12,902 bases of DNA from an archaeon (GTDB taxonomy: Archaea; Asgardarchaeota; Hermodarchaeia; Hermodarchaeales; Hermodarchaeaceae): assembly GCA_016550415.1 (NCBI GenBank), contig JABXGU010000275.1, positions 1 through 12,902 on the forward strand. The letters run 5' to 3'. Of this stretch, positions 1 to 7,442 are shown one piece after another. Below the pieces are notes generated by a model. That model did no database searches. It saw nothing but the letters and a program-made list of their open reading frames with translations, and was not told the DNA's origin. The position numbers and the translations under genes are program-made. Position 1 is the first letter of the stretch. Every line of letters begins with the position of its first letter.

Positions 1-242
1 CAATTTGAACCTTTTAATATTACCTTAAATTAAGCAGTTTACAGAGTAAGTTTGAAGTCAAACTGATTAGCATATTTTTGATAAGATATCTTGTTATTTT
101 TCAAGGTAACTTCTTTCTAAATTTTAGCACTACAGTATCTTGTGGTATCGCTTGCTAATGCGTTAATTAATATAGCATTACTAATATCAGATATTTTCTG
201 GGTGTGGTTTCTAATCCAAAGTATGAGTTGTGAGTAATCGCA
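1..242. other. AT-rich gene-free left edge
   Basis: No coding region or RNA gene was recognised here. The stretch is strongly AT-rich. It holds two short perfect palindromic elements: 49-64 (7-base arms around AG) and 83-92 (AAGATATCTT). An AT block at about 163-174 could serve as a TATA-type element for the membrane protein gene starting at 243. None of this is more than suggestive. Confidence 0.4.
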
Positions 243-656
243 ATGTATTCCGACTTTTATCTTCTACTCGGTATTCTGTTCATTTTTTGGACCGTCACAG
301 GCACTGTAGCAGCTGTGTTGTTGCTTTGGTCACGAAATTGGTACTTTGAATGGAAAAGCAGTCTCCGAAAAGCAGTAAGATTCTTCATTATAGTTCTTGT
401 TGTTACTAGCGGCATCCTCCTTACTGACTTCGTCGTAGATGTCACTGGACTAGTAATACTAAGGGTGGTCAGTATCATACTTTTTTTAATTCCAGCTATT
501 GTTGTCTGGATATTTCAACGCCAACAGAACACAACTAGCTCAAAATCGAAACATAGACTCAATGATTCCCTATTCGTCTCAATTAGAAGAAAAAAAGTTC
601 AACAAATTTCCTTACGCAATTTTCCTTGGATACCGAGACTTTCTTGTATTGAATGA
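243..656 (+). CDS. small hypothetical membrane protein, about three helices
   Basis: I do not recognise this 137-residue protein. It reads as an integral membrane protein with three hydrophobic segments at roughly residues 5-28, 44-62 and 68-91. A basic polar tail follows (about 92-137) with lysine/arginine-rich stretches such as RRKK, which would probably face the cytoplasm. The ATG at 243 is the first start in the frame. A weak GTGA lies about nine bases upstream, so the ribosome site is poor. It stands alone: the next elements are the inositol-1-phosphate synthase relic on the opposite strand and then the methyltransferase. The hydrophobic pattern and lack of internal stops favour a real gene, but there is no family support and the far C-terminus is low in complexity. 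Confidence 0.5.
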   Translation: MYSDFYLLLGILFIFWTVTGTVAAVLLLWSRNWYFEWKSSLRKAVRFFIIVLVVTSGILLTDFVVDVTGLVILRVVSIILFLIPAIVVWIFQRQQNTTSSKSKHRLNDSLFVSIRRKKVQQISLRNFPWIPRLSCIE

Positions 657-695
657 TTAACTGCATTCGAATCGCGAGCAGAAATCCAAAGAATG

Positions 696-885
696 TTAGG
701 CTGGACGAGTGCTTCGTATGAAATGTTCGAAGATTGCTTCACTCAGCTCTAGTGGATAAGCTTGGGGCGGAGATTTGAATCCATAACTACAAACAGCATC
801 AATTGGACCAACAAAGCCACGGTCTCACCCCAATGAAAGAGCTCGAATATATTGCCCTCGTGCGTCGCTTAGATTCTGATAGGTA
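696..885 (-). pseudogene. decayed 3' end of a second inositol-1-phosphate synthase gene
   Basis: Read on the minus strand, 821 down to 696 encodes a peptide close to the C-terminus of the intact synthase encoded at 1813-2880. It begins RGFVGPIDAVCSYGFKSPP, against RGLTGPINAVCAYGFKSPP in the intact protein, and continues through YPLE to a TAA at 696-698. I count 19 of 25 identical residues in the best part. Just upstream the frame hits TGA (825-827). Compared with the intact copy there is a net loss of 11 bases at 822-825, so the frame breaks. From about 826 to 885 the match is recognisable only in pieces (a TGGGGTG block and possibly ARAIYSSS). No start codon or N-terminal two thirds exist. 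Many differences are synonymous, so the copy diverged under selection before it decayed. The upper boundary is approximate. Confidence 0.75.
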
Positions 886-931
886 GCAAAATTAATAAAT
901 TGCTCACCAAACCATCACTGGAGGGTAATGA

Positions 932-1678
932 TTGAAGCCTCTCAATCTCATCCATAAGCTTGTCTATAAAGCCTCCAAGATTATGGGTCGTCTTCAGCGC
1001 CCTTTCCTGAACATTATCGGATGGGGAACATTTCACGATTACAATCTCTGGTGGGAACTGCATGCACCAAGAATCACTGGAAATAATATCCTGCCATACA
1101 GTAGCGAGGATCAGGTAGTCAGGGCATTGAGAGGAGATGTGGCAGTAGATATTGGAGCTTATAAGGGATATTTCACCATCCAGCTTGCAAGAAGATTCAA
1201 CCACGTAATAGCCTTCGAACCACATCCACATAATAGGAAGGTCCTTGAGTCAAACACAAGGAACTTTAGAAATGTTTCATGCAGACAAATGGCGATAAGT
1301 GACCGGGAAGGAAGCATCAGCTTCTACTTTGGCCAAGACTCAAGTATGCATAGTATAGATTCCAGCTTCGCCCTGGGAAACGGTCATTATATCAAAGTCC
1401 CAACAACATCGTTATCCAAGGCACTATCAAACATGAACACCGACTTCTCCCTGGACCTGGTCAAGGTAGATGTGGAAGGAGCAGAATTCCACGTACTTGC
1501 AGGCGCAAAAGAAATCATACAACACATAAGACGCTGGCTAATCGAAGTACACTCAAACAATGAGAGCCAACAAAGAGAGAGATGCAAACGCATGCAAGAA
1601 CTACTCCAGAAAGAAGGATACAAGATACGCTGGATAGACCAGCGTCACATCTATGCATACCGCCCTCAACCCACATAG
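932..1678 (+). CDS. FkbM family SAM-dependent methyltransferase
   Basis: This is a 248-residue class I methyltransferase of the FkbM type, a family that usually O-methylates sugars or polyketides; the substrate here is unknown. The SAM-binding motif VDIGAYKGYF is at residues 72-81, the acidic AFEPHP at 94-99, the family-typical KVDVEGAEF at 178-186 and IEVH at 204-207. No membrane segment is seen, so it is probably cytoplasmic. The start is TTG at 932: a TGA lies in frame directly upstream, and GGAGGG at 920-925 is well spaced. An ATG at 928 in another frame ends after nine codons. The gene is convergent with the inositol-1-phosphate synthase and follows its relic. Arginine is coded by AGA/AGG in 12 of 20 cases, against 5 of 16 in the neighbouring synthase, which hints at transfer. 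Confidence 0.88.
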   Translation: MKPLNLIHKLVYKASKIMGRLQRPFLNIIGWGTFHDYNLWWELHAPRITGNNILPYSSEDQVVRALRGDVAVDIGAYKGYFTIQLARRFNHVIAFEPHPHNRKVLESNTRNFRNVSCRQMAISDREGSISFYFGQDSSMHSIDSSFALGNGHYIKVPTTSLSKALSNMNTDFSLDLVKVDVEGAEFHVLAGAKEIIQHIRRWLIEVHSNNESQQRERCKRMQELLQKEGYKIRWIDQRHIYAYRPQPT

Positions 1679-1700
1679 ATCTTGAATATGCATAGCCAAT

Positions 1701-1761
1701 CTCGTGTCAATTTTGATAATGCAGCAACTGATTGAAATAATCAAAGTTTGTAGGGCACGAG
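1701..1761. repeat. bipartite inverted repeat between convergent genes
   Basis: The gap between the methyltransferase and the synthase contains CTCGTG (1701-1706) and TTTGAT (1712-1717), mirrored by ATCAAA (1740-1745) and CACGAG (1756-1761). The linkers between the arm parts differ in length (5 and 10 bases) and the loop is 22 bases. A folded transcript would have two short stems with an internal bulge. Its place between two stop codons suggests a bidirectional 3'-end structure, but there is no strong U-run. Confidence 0.35.
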
Positions 1762-1812
1762 AAAGTCAGGGCATTAGTTTCGTAGAAGATACTATAGGCA
1801 ATATTACCTCGA

Positions 1813-2880
1813 CTAAACTAGGTGGCTACTTTGAATGAAATGACTAAACAATGCCTCACAAATTTCGAGAGGATACAGTTCTGGGGGCGATTTGAATCCA
1901 TACGCACAGACAGCATTGATGGGACCTGTTAATCCACGATTCAAAGCGACCTGCACCCCACGAATAACATCGAGTAAGATAGAAGTGCTATTCGGAGCGT
2001 CCATACTCACAAGGCGTAAATCAATTCTTAATTCAGCATTTCCAATATAGTTTCCAACGAGATAGAAATAACTTTCTCGTCTATTCTTCAGGAAATATAC
2101 GTAATCGGAGCTTCCGGCTGTAACTGGTACTTCGTAAGGCACTTCTGTTGAGACTATTTTAGTTTTCATTTCTCGTTTCTGGTCACGTGCACGATGCAGA
2201 GCGTCAAGCGATTCAGTTCCACCACCTACATCAAGTTGGTAACTTTCAACAACGTGAACTCCTCTTTTTATCAAGAAATCGAGAAGAGCCCTGTGGAGAG
2301 CTGTGGCTCCTAATTGGCTCATTAAATCGTCTCCAACAAGGGGAATCTTAGCTTCTTTGAATTGATCTGCCCATTGCTTTTCACTGGCTAGATAAACAGG
2401 CGAAGTGTTGATGTAAGCTACTCGTGCTTTGAGACATTCTTTAGCATAAAAGTAGGTTGCTTCCTTTGCACCTCCTGGAAGTAGACCAATCAATATTGCG
2501 GCGCCTGACTCCTTCAAAGCAGCTGCGACATCAATTGGTTTTGCATCGCTTTCCTTGATGAGTTCACGGAGTTCTGGTGTAATTCCATCCTTGGTGGGTC
2601 CACGCTTGACAATGATTTTTGAAGTGGGAACCTTGGCGAATTGAGGAGCATTATTGGGTTCAGCAAAAATAGCTTGGCTCAGGTCTTTGCCAACCTTACG
2701 CCCGTCCACATCGAAGGCAGCAACTACTTCAATATCATCGAGAGAATAGGTTCCAAGAACTGGATGTGCAAGACCTGCATTCTCTGTTGATGATCCAGTC
2801 GTTCTATAATGATGGAGGGCTTGGACGAGGCTGCTAGCGCAGTTGCCAACACCAGCCAGTGCAATCTTGATCTTTGCCAT
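1813..2880 (-). CDS. ino1: myo-inositol-1-phosphate synthase
   Basis: This enzyme converts glucose 6-phosphate to 1L-myo-inositol 1-phosphate with bound NAD. The product feeds archaetidylinositol-type lipids or inositol solutes. The 355-residue length fits the short archaeal/mycobacterial class. The N-terminal Rossmann motif GVGNCASSL is at residues 10-18, with an acidic strand end FDVDGRKVGK near 56-65. Further family blocks are YINTSP (156-161), VGDDLMSQLGATALHR (182-197), LDVGGG (216-221), DAPNSTS (294-300) and KSPPE (330-334). I chose the ATG at 2880 because GGAG lies nine bases upstream and the protein then opens directly with the NAD-binding strand; an in-frame TTG at 2895 would add five residues. 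The gene lies 167 bases downstream of the AfpA gene on the same strand, probably with its own promoter. A decayed second copy lies at 696-885. Confidence 0.93.
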   Translation of the reverse strand: MAKIKIALAGVGNCASSLVQALHHYRTTGSSTENAGLAHPVLGTYSLDDIEVVAAFDVDGRKVGKDLSQAIFAEPNNAPQFAKVPTSKIIVKRGPTKDGITPELRELIKESDAKPIDVAAALKESGAAILIGLLPGGAKEATYFYAKECLKARVAYINTSPVYLASEKQWADQFKEAKIPLVGDDLMSQLGATALHRALLDFLIKRGVHVVESYQLDVGGGTESLDALHRARDQKREMKTKIVSTEVPYEVPVTAGSSDYVYFLKNRRESYFYLVGNYIGNAELRIDLRLVSMDAPNSTSILLDVIRGVQVALNRGLTGPINAVCAYGFKSPPELYPLEICEALFSHFIQSSHLV

Positions 2881-2931
2881 TGTTGATGACTCCAAGAATA
2901 CTTTATGACTGTGAAATAAATGAGAACGAAG

Positions 2932-2963
2932 AGCGTTTCCCTAGTAGTTGATTTAAGCGTTTC
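2932..2963. repeat. short direct repeat upstream of the synthase gene
   Basis: AGCGTTTC occurs at 2932-2939 and again at 2956-2963, in the same orientation and 24 bases apart start to start. It lies 50-85 bases upstream of the synthase ATG. Paired sites at this place could bind a regulator, but eight bases is short and chance is a real alternative. Confidence 0.25.
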
Positions 2964-3022
2964 TCTTTGCAGGCGTGGAACAATACCTGACACTTACCGA
3001 AGACTCTGCCAAGTTAAACCCC

Positions 3023-3029
3023 AAAAAAA
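3023..3029 (-). terminator. oligo-U terminator after the AfpA-like gene
   Basis: A run of seven A on the plus strand (seven U in the minus-strand transcript) starts about 19 bases after the stop of the flavoprotein gene. Archaeal RNA polymerase commonly terminates at such U-runs without a hairpin. This would separate the flavoprotein transcript from the downstream synthase gene. Confidence 0.45.
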
Positions 3030-3047
3030 CTGTAATGAGCCTACACT

Positions 3048-3596
3048 TCATTTCTGATAAGTTTTGATAACTTCATGAAGTTCTGATGGATGACTTAGAA
3101 TTGTCATGCCCTTCATGGTTCTGAGCTTCTCCACATTTGCTAGATCTATCTCTCTCGTAGTAAGCTTCATTTTATCTCCACTCGGCAAAATGGTTGTGAT
3201 GCTTCCAGGCTTCTGATCAACGGGGTAAATGTAAATGGGTACTCCTGTCTTCTGAGCTTGAGAAACAGAGTTGGTTACAAGAGTGTCAGCAATTCCATTA
3301 ACAATCTTCGCCACCGTATTAGCTGTTGCAGGCATCACAACTAAAAATCGGTATACGCCCTTTTGGAGGGCACCAGGAATGAAAGGAGTGTTTGCATCTT
3401 TTTCTAACTTGATTTTTGGAACGATTGCCAATAGTTTATCCATTAGCCTATACCAGGTTACAACTTGCTGACCAGCCTTAGATAAGAACACCATTAGTTC
3501 GACATCGTATTTCTCAACAATTTCTTGCATTACTTCGATGGATTCTGGGAGGTAATCACCTGCACCAGTTATTGCCCAAGCAAATTTGAGTACCAT
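3048..3596 (-). CDS. afpA: AfpA-like archaeal flavoprotein (FMN, ferredoxin-linked)
   Basis: This is a 182-residue protein of the flavoprotein fold shared by archaeoflavoprotein AfpA and dihydromethanopterin reductase (DmrB). The characterised Archaeoglobus AfpA is a homodimer with FMN that accepts electrons from ferredoxin. Key parts are ITGAGDYL at residues 9-16 and the family signature MPATANTVAKI...GIADTLVTN at 88-109, which forms the flavin site. The adjoining TGVPIYIYPVDQ is also typical. It is soluble, with no signal peptide. I start it at the ATG at 3596, with GGTG six bases before it; an in-frame TTG one codon upstream is less likely. It is divergent from the iron-sulfur flavoprotein gene with 95 bases between them, so co-regulation is plausible. 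A DmrB-type role in pterin reduction cannot be excluded, but no pterin-pathway neighbours are seen. Confidence 0.82.
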   Translation of the reverse strand: MVLKFAWAITGAGDYLPESIEVMQEIVEKYDVELMVFLSKAGQQVVTWYRLMDKLLAIVPKIKLEKDANTPFIPGALQKGVYRFLVVMPATANTVAKIVNGIADTLVTNSVSQAQKTGVPIYIYPVDQKPGSITTILPSGDKMKLTTREIDLANVEKLRTMKGMTILSHPSELHEVIKTYQK

Positions 3597-3691
3597 CAAT
3601 CACACCACTTTTCTAGCTTACAAATCATTTGATATCGATTATTGGCAAGGTAAATAAAAAACACGGTATATTCAATCATTCGGTGGATATC

Positions 3692-4315
3692 ATGAGTAAA
3701 ACAACACTCCGCATTTTGGGGATATCTGGCAGTCCCCGTGCAGCTGCTACAGATTATGCGATTCGAGAAGCCCTACGATATGCCGAGGAAAAATATGGAG
3801 CGCAAACTAAGTATTTCTCCGTTGCCAAAAAAACACTGAATTTTTGCATCCACTGCGATTATTGTGTTCGCAAAAAGGAGGGATGTGTCTTCAAGGATGA
3901 TATGCTTGAGGTTTACCGACTATTGGAATGGGCAGATGCTTACATTATTGGTAGCCCTGTCTACCAAGGAAACATCAGTGGGCAACTCAAAACTCTACTA
4001 GACCGCACCAGAGCCATGGTTGCTCGAGCACCAAAGATTTTTGAAAACAAGGTTGGCACTGGAATTGCAGTAGGTGGAGATCGGATGGGTGGACAGGAAC
4101 CCACATTACGCACTATTCACGATTTTTACATCATCAATCACATTTTTTCCATTGGTGGCGGTGCCTTCGGAGCCAATCTGGGAGCAACAATTTGGTCAAA
4201 GGATAGGGGTGCCACAGGAGCAGAGGAAGACAAGCAGGGGTTGAAAACTCTGTACCGTACCGTTGATAACCTTATCAAGGTTGTACAAAAGTTAGGACCA
4301 TCCCACCAAGACTAA
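3692..4315 (+). CDS. isf: iron-sulfur flavoprotein, NADPH-dependent FMN reductase fold
   Basis: This 207-residue flavodoxin-fold protein belongs to the Isf family: homodimeric proteins with FMN and a [4Fe-4S] cluster that take electrons from ferredoxin and can reduce O2 or peroxide. The FMN phosphate loop GISGSPR is at residues 10-16. The compact cluster motif has Cys 52, 55, 58 and 65 (C-X2-C-X2-C-X6-C), all present. SPVYQGNISGQLK (88-100) and DRTR are standard for the flavin site. I start it at the ATG at 3692, preceded by GGTGG; an in-frame TTG at 3629 would add 21 residues unlike the family and run through the likely promoter. The gene is divergent from the AfpA-like gene and convergent with an MFS gene 63 bases further on. 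The two redox proteins may share an electron donor; this is inference. Confidence 0.88.
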   Translation: MSKTTLRILGISGSPRAAATDYAIREALRYAEEKYGAQTKYFSVAKKTLNFCIHCDYCVRKKEGCVFKDDMLEVYRLLEWADAYIIGSPVYQGNISGQLKTLLDRTRAMVARAPKIFENKVGTGIAVGGDRMGGQEPTLRTIHDFYIINHIFSIGGGAFGANLGATIWSKDRGATGAEEDKQGLKTLYRTVDNLIKVVQKLGPSHQD

Positions 4316-4378
4316 TCTTAGGATCAATATGACCTTGAGCAGACAACCTACAGCTTAACAGGACCGCAACGCATTTTT

Positions 4379-5641
4379 CTAGTTCTTAGTTTCTGTTCGA
4401 CTTTTGTGTGGTGCGGTCTCTTTCATCATGATTACATATGCGAGAAGGATGATGGAGATGATAGCTACAATGAGGGGAATGTAACGAAGGCTGCTATAGA
4501 TTTCACCGGTTAAACCTCCGAAGATGATGCCTATCGGGAATGTGATCGTTGAGCAAATGTTGTTGATGGCAAAATATTGTGCCTCTTTGTCAGGTGGAGC
4601 AATGTCAGCAACATAGGAGCGGGGAACAAAATCCAAGGTCGTGAAGGCCATCCCCATGAATCCAAAAGCAGCCATAGCCACTGCGAAAGATTGGATTGTT
4701 ATGCCATTTAGGAATAGTAACAACATGCTCATGACCAAGCAAACACCCGCAAAACCAAGGATAGGACGCCGCCCACGACGGTCAGCAAAGACGCCAAGGG
4801 GAAAACAGAAAACGAATGTTGCGAGAAGAATCAGCGCATTAAGTAGTGTTCCAATATCGGTGGGGATACCAATTTCCTGTTCAAGGTAGAGGAGAGCAAA
4901 TGGAACCATCATTCCGCTAGCAATATTATACAGAAATGTGACTATGCTAATTCTTCGTAAATCCTTATTTTCCCTGAATTCACGGAATCCAGCTCGCGGT
5001 GTTAGACGCTCTCTCATTGTCATGGTAGATTTGGAGGGTTGATCCCGCAGAAATAGAACCGTTGGTAATGTAAAGATAATTGTTGTAATGCCACCAAAAA
5101 GGAATGGGTAAGCGAGAAAATTTGGTTGGCCAAGAATCTCAAAGCCAATTAGACCAGTAATAAGAGGAAAGGTCGCTACTAAGCTTAAGCTAAGCATTGC
5201 TCCTGATATTTTTCCACGATCTCTTAATGAGATTTTATCCTTGAAAAAGCCAGCATAGGAGACCTCGGAAAGATTAAGCGAAAGACTACTTAATCCATAA
5301 AATAGGAAAATCCAAGCATACAGGGAGAAAAAAGGAAGAAGGAAAAACCAGATGCCACCGAAAAGACCGCCAATTAGAATATATGGGCGTCGTCGACCCC
5401 ACCGGGATGTGGATAAGTCGGTTACAACAGAGAACACTGGCTGGGATAACAGTCCAATAATTGTGCCCCAGGCAGGAACGAGTGCAATAAGCAGGTAATC
5501 TGTTGGACCAGTTACGCCACTATTCACAAGGTAGGTAGCTATCCATCCGAAAGCAGTAATCCAAACACTATTCTGTGCTATAAAATAACTCAGGAATAGT
5601 AGCTTACGTCCGCCAGATAGTTCTGCACTCAATAGCCCCAT
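4379..5641 (-). CDS. MFS transporter, sugar:cation symporter-like
   Basis: This 420-residue polytopic membrane protein has the 12-helix pattern of the major facilitator superfamily. The first inter-helix motif A is DLSTSRWGRRRP at residues 75-86 and the second is GVFADRRGRRP at 283-293. The RWGRRRPYIL form, following a QPVFSVVTD segment, resembles the glycoside-pentoside-hexuronide and sucrose (SLC45-like) symporters. A sugar substrate is therefore a reasonable guess, not a demonstration. The central loop (about 200-228) is basic. The ATG at 5641 has no good Shine-Dalgarno, but a TATA-like TTATAAAA sits 26-33 bases upstream, which suggests a nearly leaderless transcript. It follows the ABC exporter genes on the same strand after an 85-base gap and is convergent with the Isf gene. 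Confidence 0.85.
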   Translation of the reverse strand: MGLLSAELSGGRKLLFLSYFIAQNSVWITAFGWIATYLVNSGVTGPTDYLLIALVPAWGTIIGLLSQPVFSVVTDLSTSRWGRRRPYILIGGLFGGIWFFLLPFFSLYAWIFLFYGLSSLSLNLSEVSYAGFFKDKISLRDRGKISGAMLSLSLVATFPLITGLIGFEILGQPNFLAYPFLFGGITTIIFTLPTVLFLRDQPSKSTMTMRERLTPRAGFREFRENKDLRRISIVTFLYNIASGMMVPFALLYLEQEIGIPTDIGTLLNALILLATFVFCFPLGVFADRRGRRPILGFAGVCLVMSMLLLFLNGITIQSFAVAMAAFGFMGMAFTTLDFVPRSYVADIAPPDKEAQYFAINNICSTITFPIGIIFGGLTGEIYSSLRYIPLIVAIISIILLAYVIMMKETAPHKSRTETKN

Positions 5642-5663
5642 CCCAGTCTATGTTGGTTTTTTC

Positions 5664-5687
5664 CCATTTTATAATTTTTTAAAATGG
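5664..5687 (-). promoter_or_regulatory. TATA-like box inside an inverted repeat
   Basis: On the minus strand TTATAAAA (5674 to 5667) lies about 26 bases before the MFS start, the usual distance from an archaeal TATA box to the transcription start. The box overlaps an 8-base inverted repeat, CCATTTTA at 5664-5671 and TAAAATGG at 5680-5687. That arrangement would let a dimeric repressor block TBP. The AT-rich composition raises the chance of coincidence. Confidence 0.4.
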
Positions 5688-5726
5688 CAAGTTATTGACC
5701 CGGAGTTCATTGTTGATTTCCCTTTT

Positions 5727-7442
5727 TTAATCATGAAGTATCTTCAAGGCCAAGAACTTCCCGATGAAATAATCAATAATGATTCCTAGCCACAACCCTC
5801 CCAGCCCAGCTAAATGAGCAATTTCTATGGGAAAGGAGAGGAGAGAAACTTGAAGCCAACATATGCCATAAAAACCTAATGGAAAGAATGTAAAAATTGC
5901 ACTAATCATTCCGACACCGACCATGTGTGAAACATGTTGACCAATTTCGAAACCCACAAGTCGCCCACCACCAATTATTCGTGTGAAGAGCACCAAAGCA
6001 ATGAAAGATGATGCATATACAAGGGGAATTTGAGATAACGCGATGACATAGGAGATGGGGGTAGTAAAGGGTCGAACGAAGGAAAGAAGAATCACGATTA
6101 TTGGAATAGCGACAGACATGATAGTTATGAGTTGGGCTTTTGAGCGTAGAATGGTCTCTGTTTTCAATGGTAGAGTCAGAGTATATCCCATTCCCTTTGC
6201 TTCAATGCCTAGGAAGAAAATTGCAAAGAAGGAAAGCATGAAACTGGGCGTCATACATAGCGCAATGATTTCAGAAACATGGATTGCAGTCGATTCTCCT
6301 AGGAATTGAAGGATGATTGGGACCACCATTAGAACTGGAAGAAAGAACATTACTGCTTGACCAGGAGTCCTGAGTGCTATGCGTAAGTCCTTCCGTATCA
6401 GGGCAACACCAACACGACTGACCTTAACGGTGACAGGGCGTATAACAGATGGACCTGCCATTACAACTTGCCCAACACCAATATTAACCAAGAAGCCAGC
6501 GCCCCAGCGAATCCCAGCTACAGCTAGAACGGCATAGAAAGCGGTAGCAATGATACCAGTCCAGAGAAAAGGTGTGCCTGGAATTCCCGTGGCTTGTACA
6601 ACAAGAGCTCCCAAGGAAAAGGGGTATACAAAAGAGAGTAAGTCCCAAATTGGATAGAGGGCAATAGCAAAACTTTCGATGACCGGTAGTATGAAGTTGA
6701 GCAATTGAAGGGAAAGAGAGAATCCCATGATAGCGACTGCCCAAAGAAGAATAAAGACTATCCGAATAACAGAGCCTAGTTTTGACCCACCTGATGCCTG
6801 GATTCGAGTGTAGAAGTAAATCGCTAGGATTAGCATGAGAGTAATGGAGATACCGACACCTACAAGGAAAACACCCAGGCAAGCAATTGTGCCTAAGATG
6901 GAACCAGTCGCTAAGAAGTAAGCAAGAGGAAATGTCAAAATTATCGTAATTACTTGGGCATCAAAAAGGCGTATGTAGCCAAGTAGAGCGATTTTCCCAG
7001 CATCAGAACGTGAAAGAGGTAGATAAAGCCCAATTGAGGCAGCGCCAGAGGAAATGAAAGAGGTTGATACCATTATTCCCCAGAAGAGTAGGAAACCGAG
7101 GGACATTAGGGCGAATAATGCAACTGTTACTGCAACCATAATCCAAGTGTATTCTGAAAAAGCACCGATGAATCCTGAAACCACTCCCCAAACGATGAAA
7201 CCAAAAACAGCTGCAAAAACACCTGTAAAGATACAGACCATTATTTTGTTGAATCTAGCGTTATTTCGTGCTTTCTGAATTTGTTTTTCAATCGATCCAC
7301 TAAGTGATCCTCGATTCATTTCCATGGATGAACGAAATTGGACTTCAAAGGAAATTTTTCCTGCGATTTTCCAAGCAGAACGCCAGCCAAGTCGATATGT
7401 GTTTTCATCAGAGTTAGACAATGGAAATGACCCCCATTTCAT
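5727..7442 (-). CDS. ABC-2 type exporter, membrane subunit
   Basis: This 571-residue, very hydrophobic protein has about 12 membrane segments in two similar halves, the first beginning near residue 66 and the second near 362. Each half carries a cytoplasmic loop of the ABC-2 permease kind: LYLPLSRSDAGKIALLGY at 139-156, and an acidic segment with TLPLKTETILRSKAQ at 423-437. Such permeases pair with a separate ATPase to export lipids, peptides, drugs or other compounds; the substrate is not evident. The first 65 residues are polar and cytoplasmic. The ATG at 7442 overlaps the ATPase stop as ATGA, which indicates translational coupling and makes the pair one transporter. An internal ATG at residue 40 or 42 is a less likely start. 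Confidence 0.86.
   Translation of the reverse strand: MKWGSFPLSNSDENTYRLGWRSAWKIAGKISFEVQFRSSMEMNRGSLSGSIEKQIQKARNNARFNKIMVCIFTGVFAAVFGFIVWGVVSGFIGAFSEYTWIMVAVTVALFALMSLGFLLFWGIMVSTSFISSGAASIGLYLPLSRSDAGKIALLGYIRLFDAQVITIILTFPLAYFLATGSILGTIACLGVFLVGVGISITLMLILAIYFYTRIQASGGSKLGSVIRIVFILLWAVAIMGFSLSLQLLNFILPVIESFAIALYPIWDLLSFVYPFSLGALVVQATGIPGTPFLWTGIIATAFYAVLAVAGIRWGAGFLVNIGVGQVVMAGPSVIRPVTVKVSRVGVALIRKDLRIALRTPGQAVMFFLPVLMVVPIILQFLGESTAIHVSEIIALCMTPSFMLSFFAIFFLGIEAKGMGYTLTLPLKTETILRSKAQLITIMSVAIPIIVILLSFVRPFTTPISYVIALSQIPLVYASSFIALVLFTRIIGGGRLVGFEIGQHVSHMVGVGMISAIFTFFPLGFYGICWLQVSLLSFPIEIAHLAGLGGLWLGIIIDYFIGKFLALKILHD

Noticed and set aside
869..1231. Minus-strand open frame of 120 codons over the methyltransferase start
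   Set aside because: It is antisense to the FkbM N-terminal half and SAM motif. Its C-terminal end does run into the relic zone, but the translated sequence shows no convincing synthase homology over its length.
3629..3691. N-terminal extension of the iron-sulfur flavoprotein from a TTG
   Set aside because: The added 21 residues are not part of the family fold, and the ATG at 3692 has a well-placed GGTGG, leaving the upstream bases free to be the divergent promoter.
4379..5641. MFS gene as a third member of the ABC operon
   Set aside because: The 85-base gap contains a TATA-like box at the right distance from the MFS start, so independent transcription is more likely.
6484..6882. Minus-strand open frame of 132 codons inside the permease
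   Set aside because: It is an alternative frame within the permease gene on the same strand, rich in Cys, His and Ser, with no ribosome site or domain.
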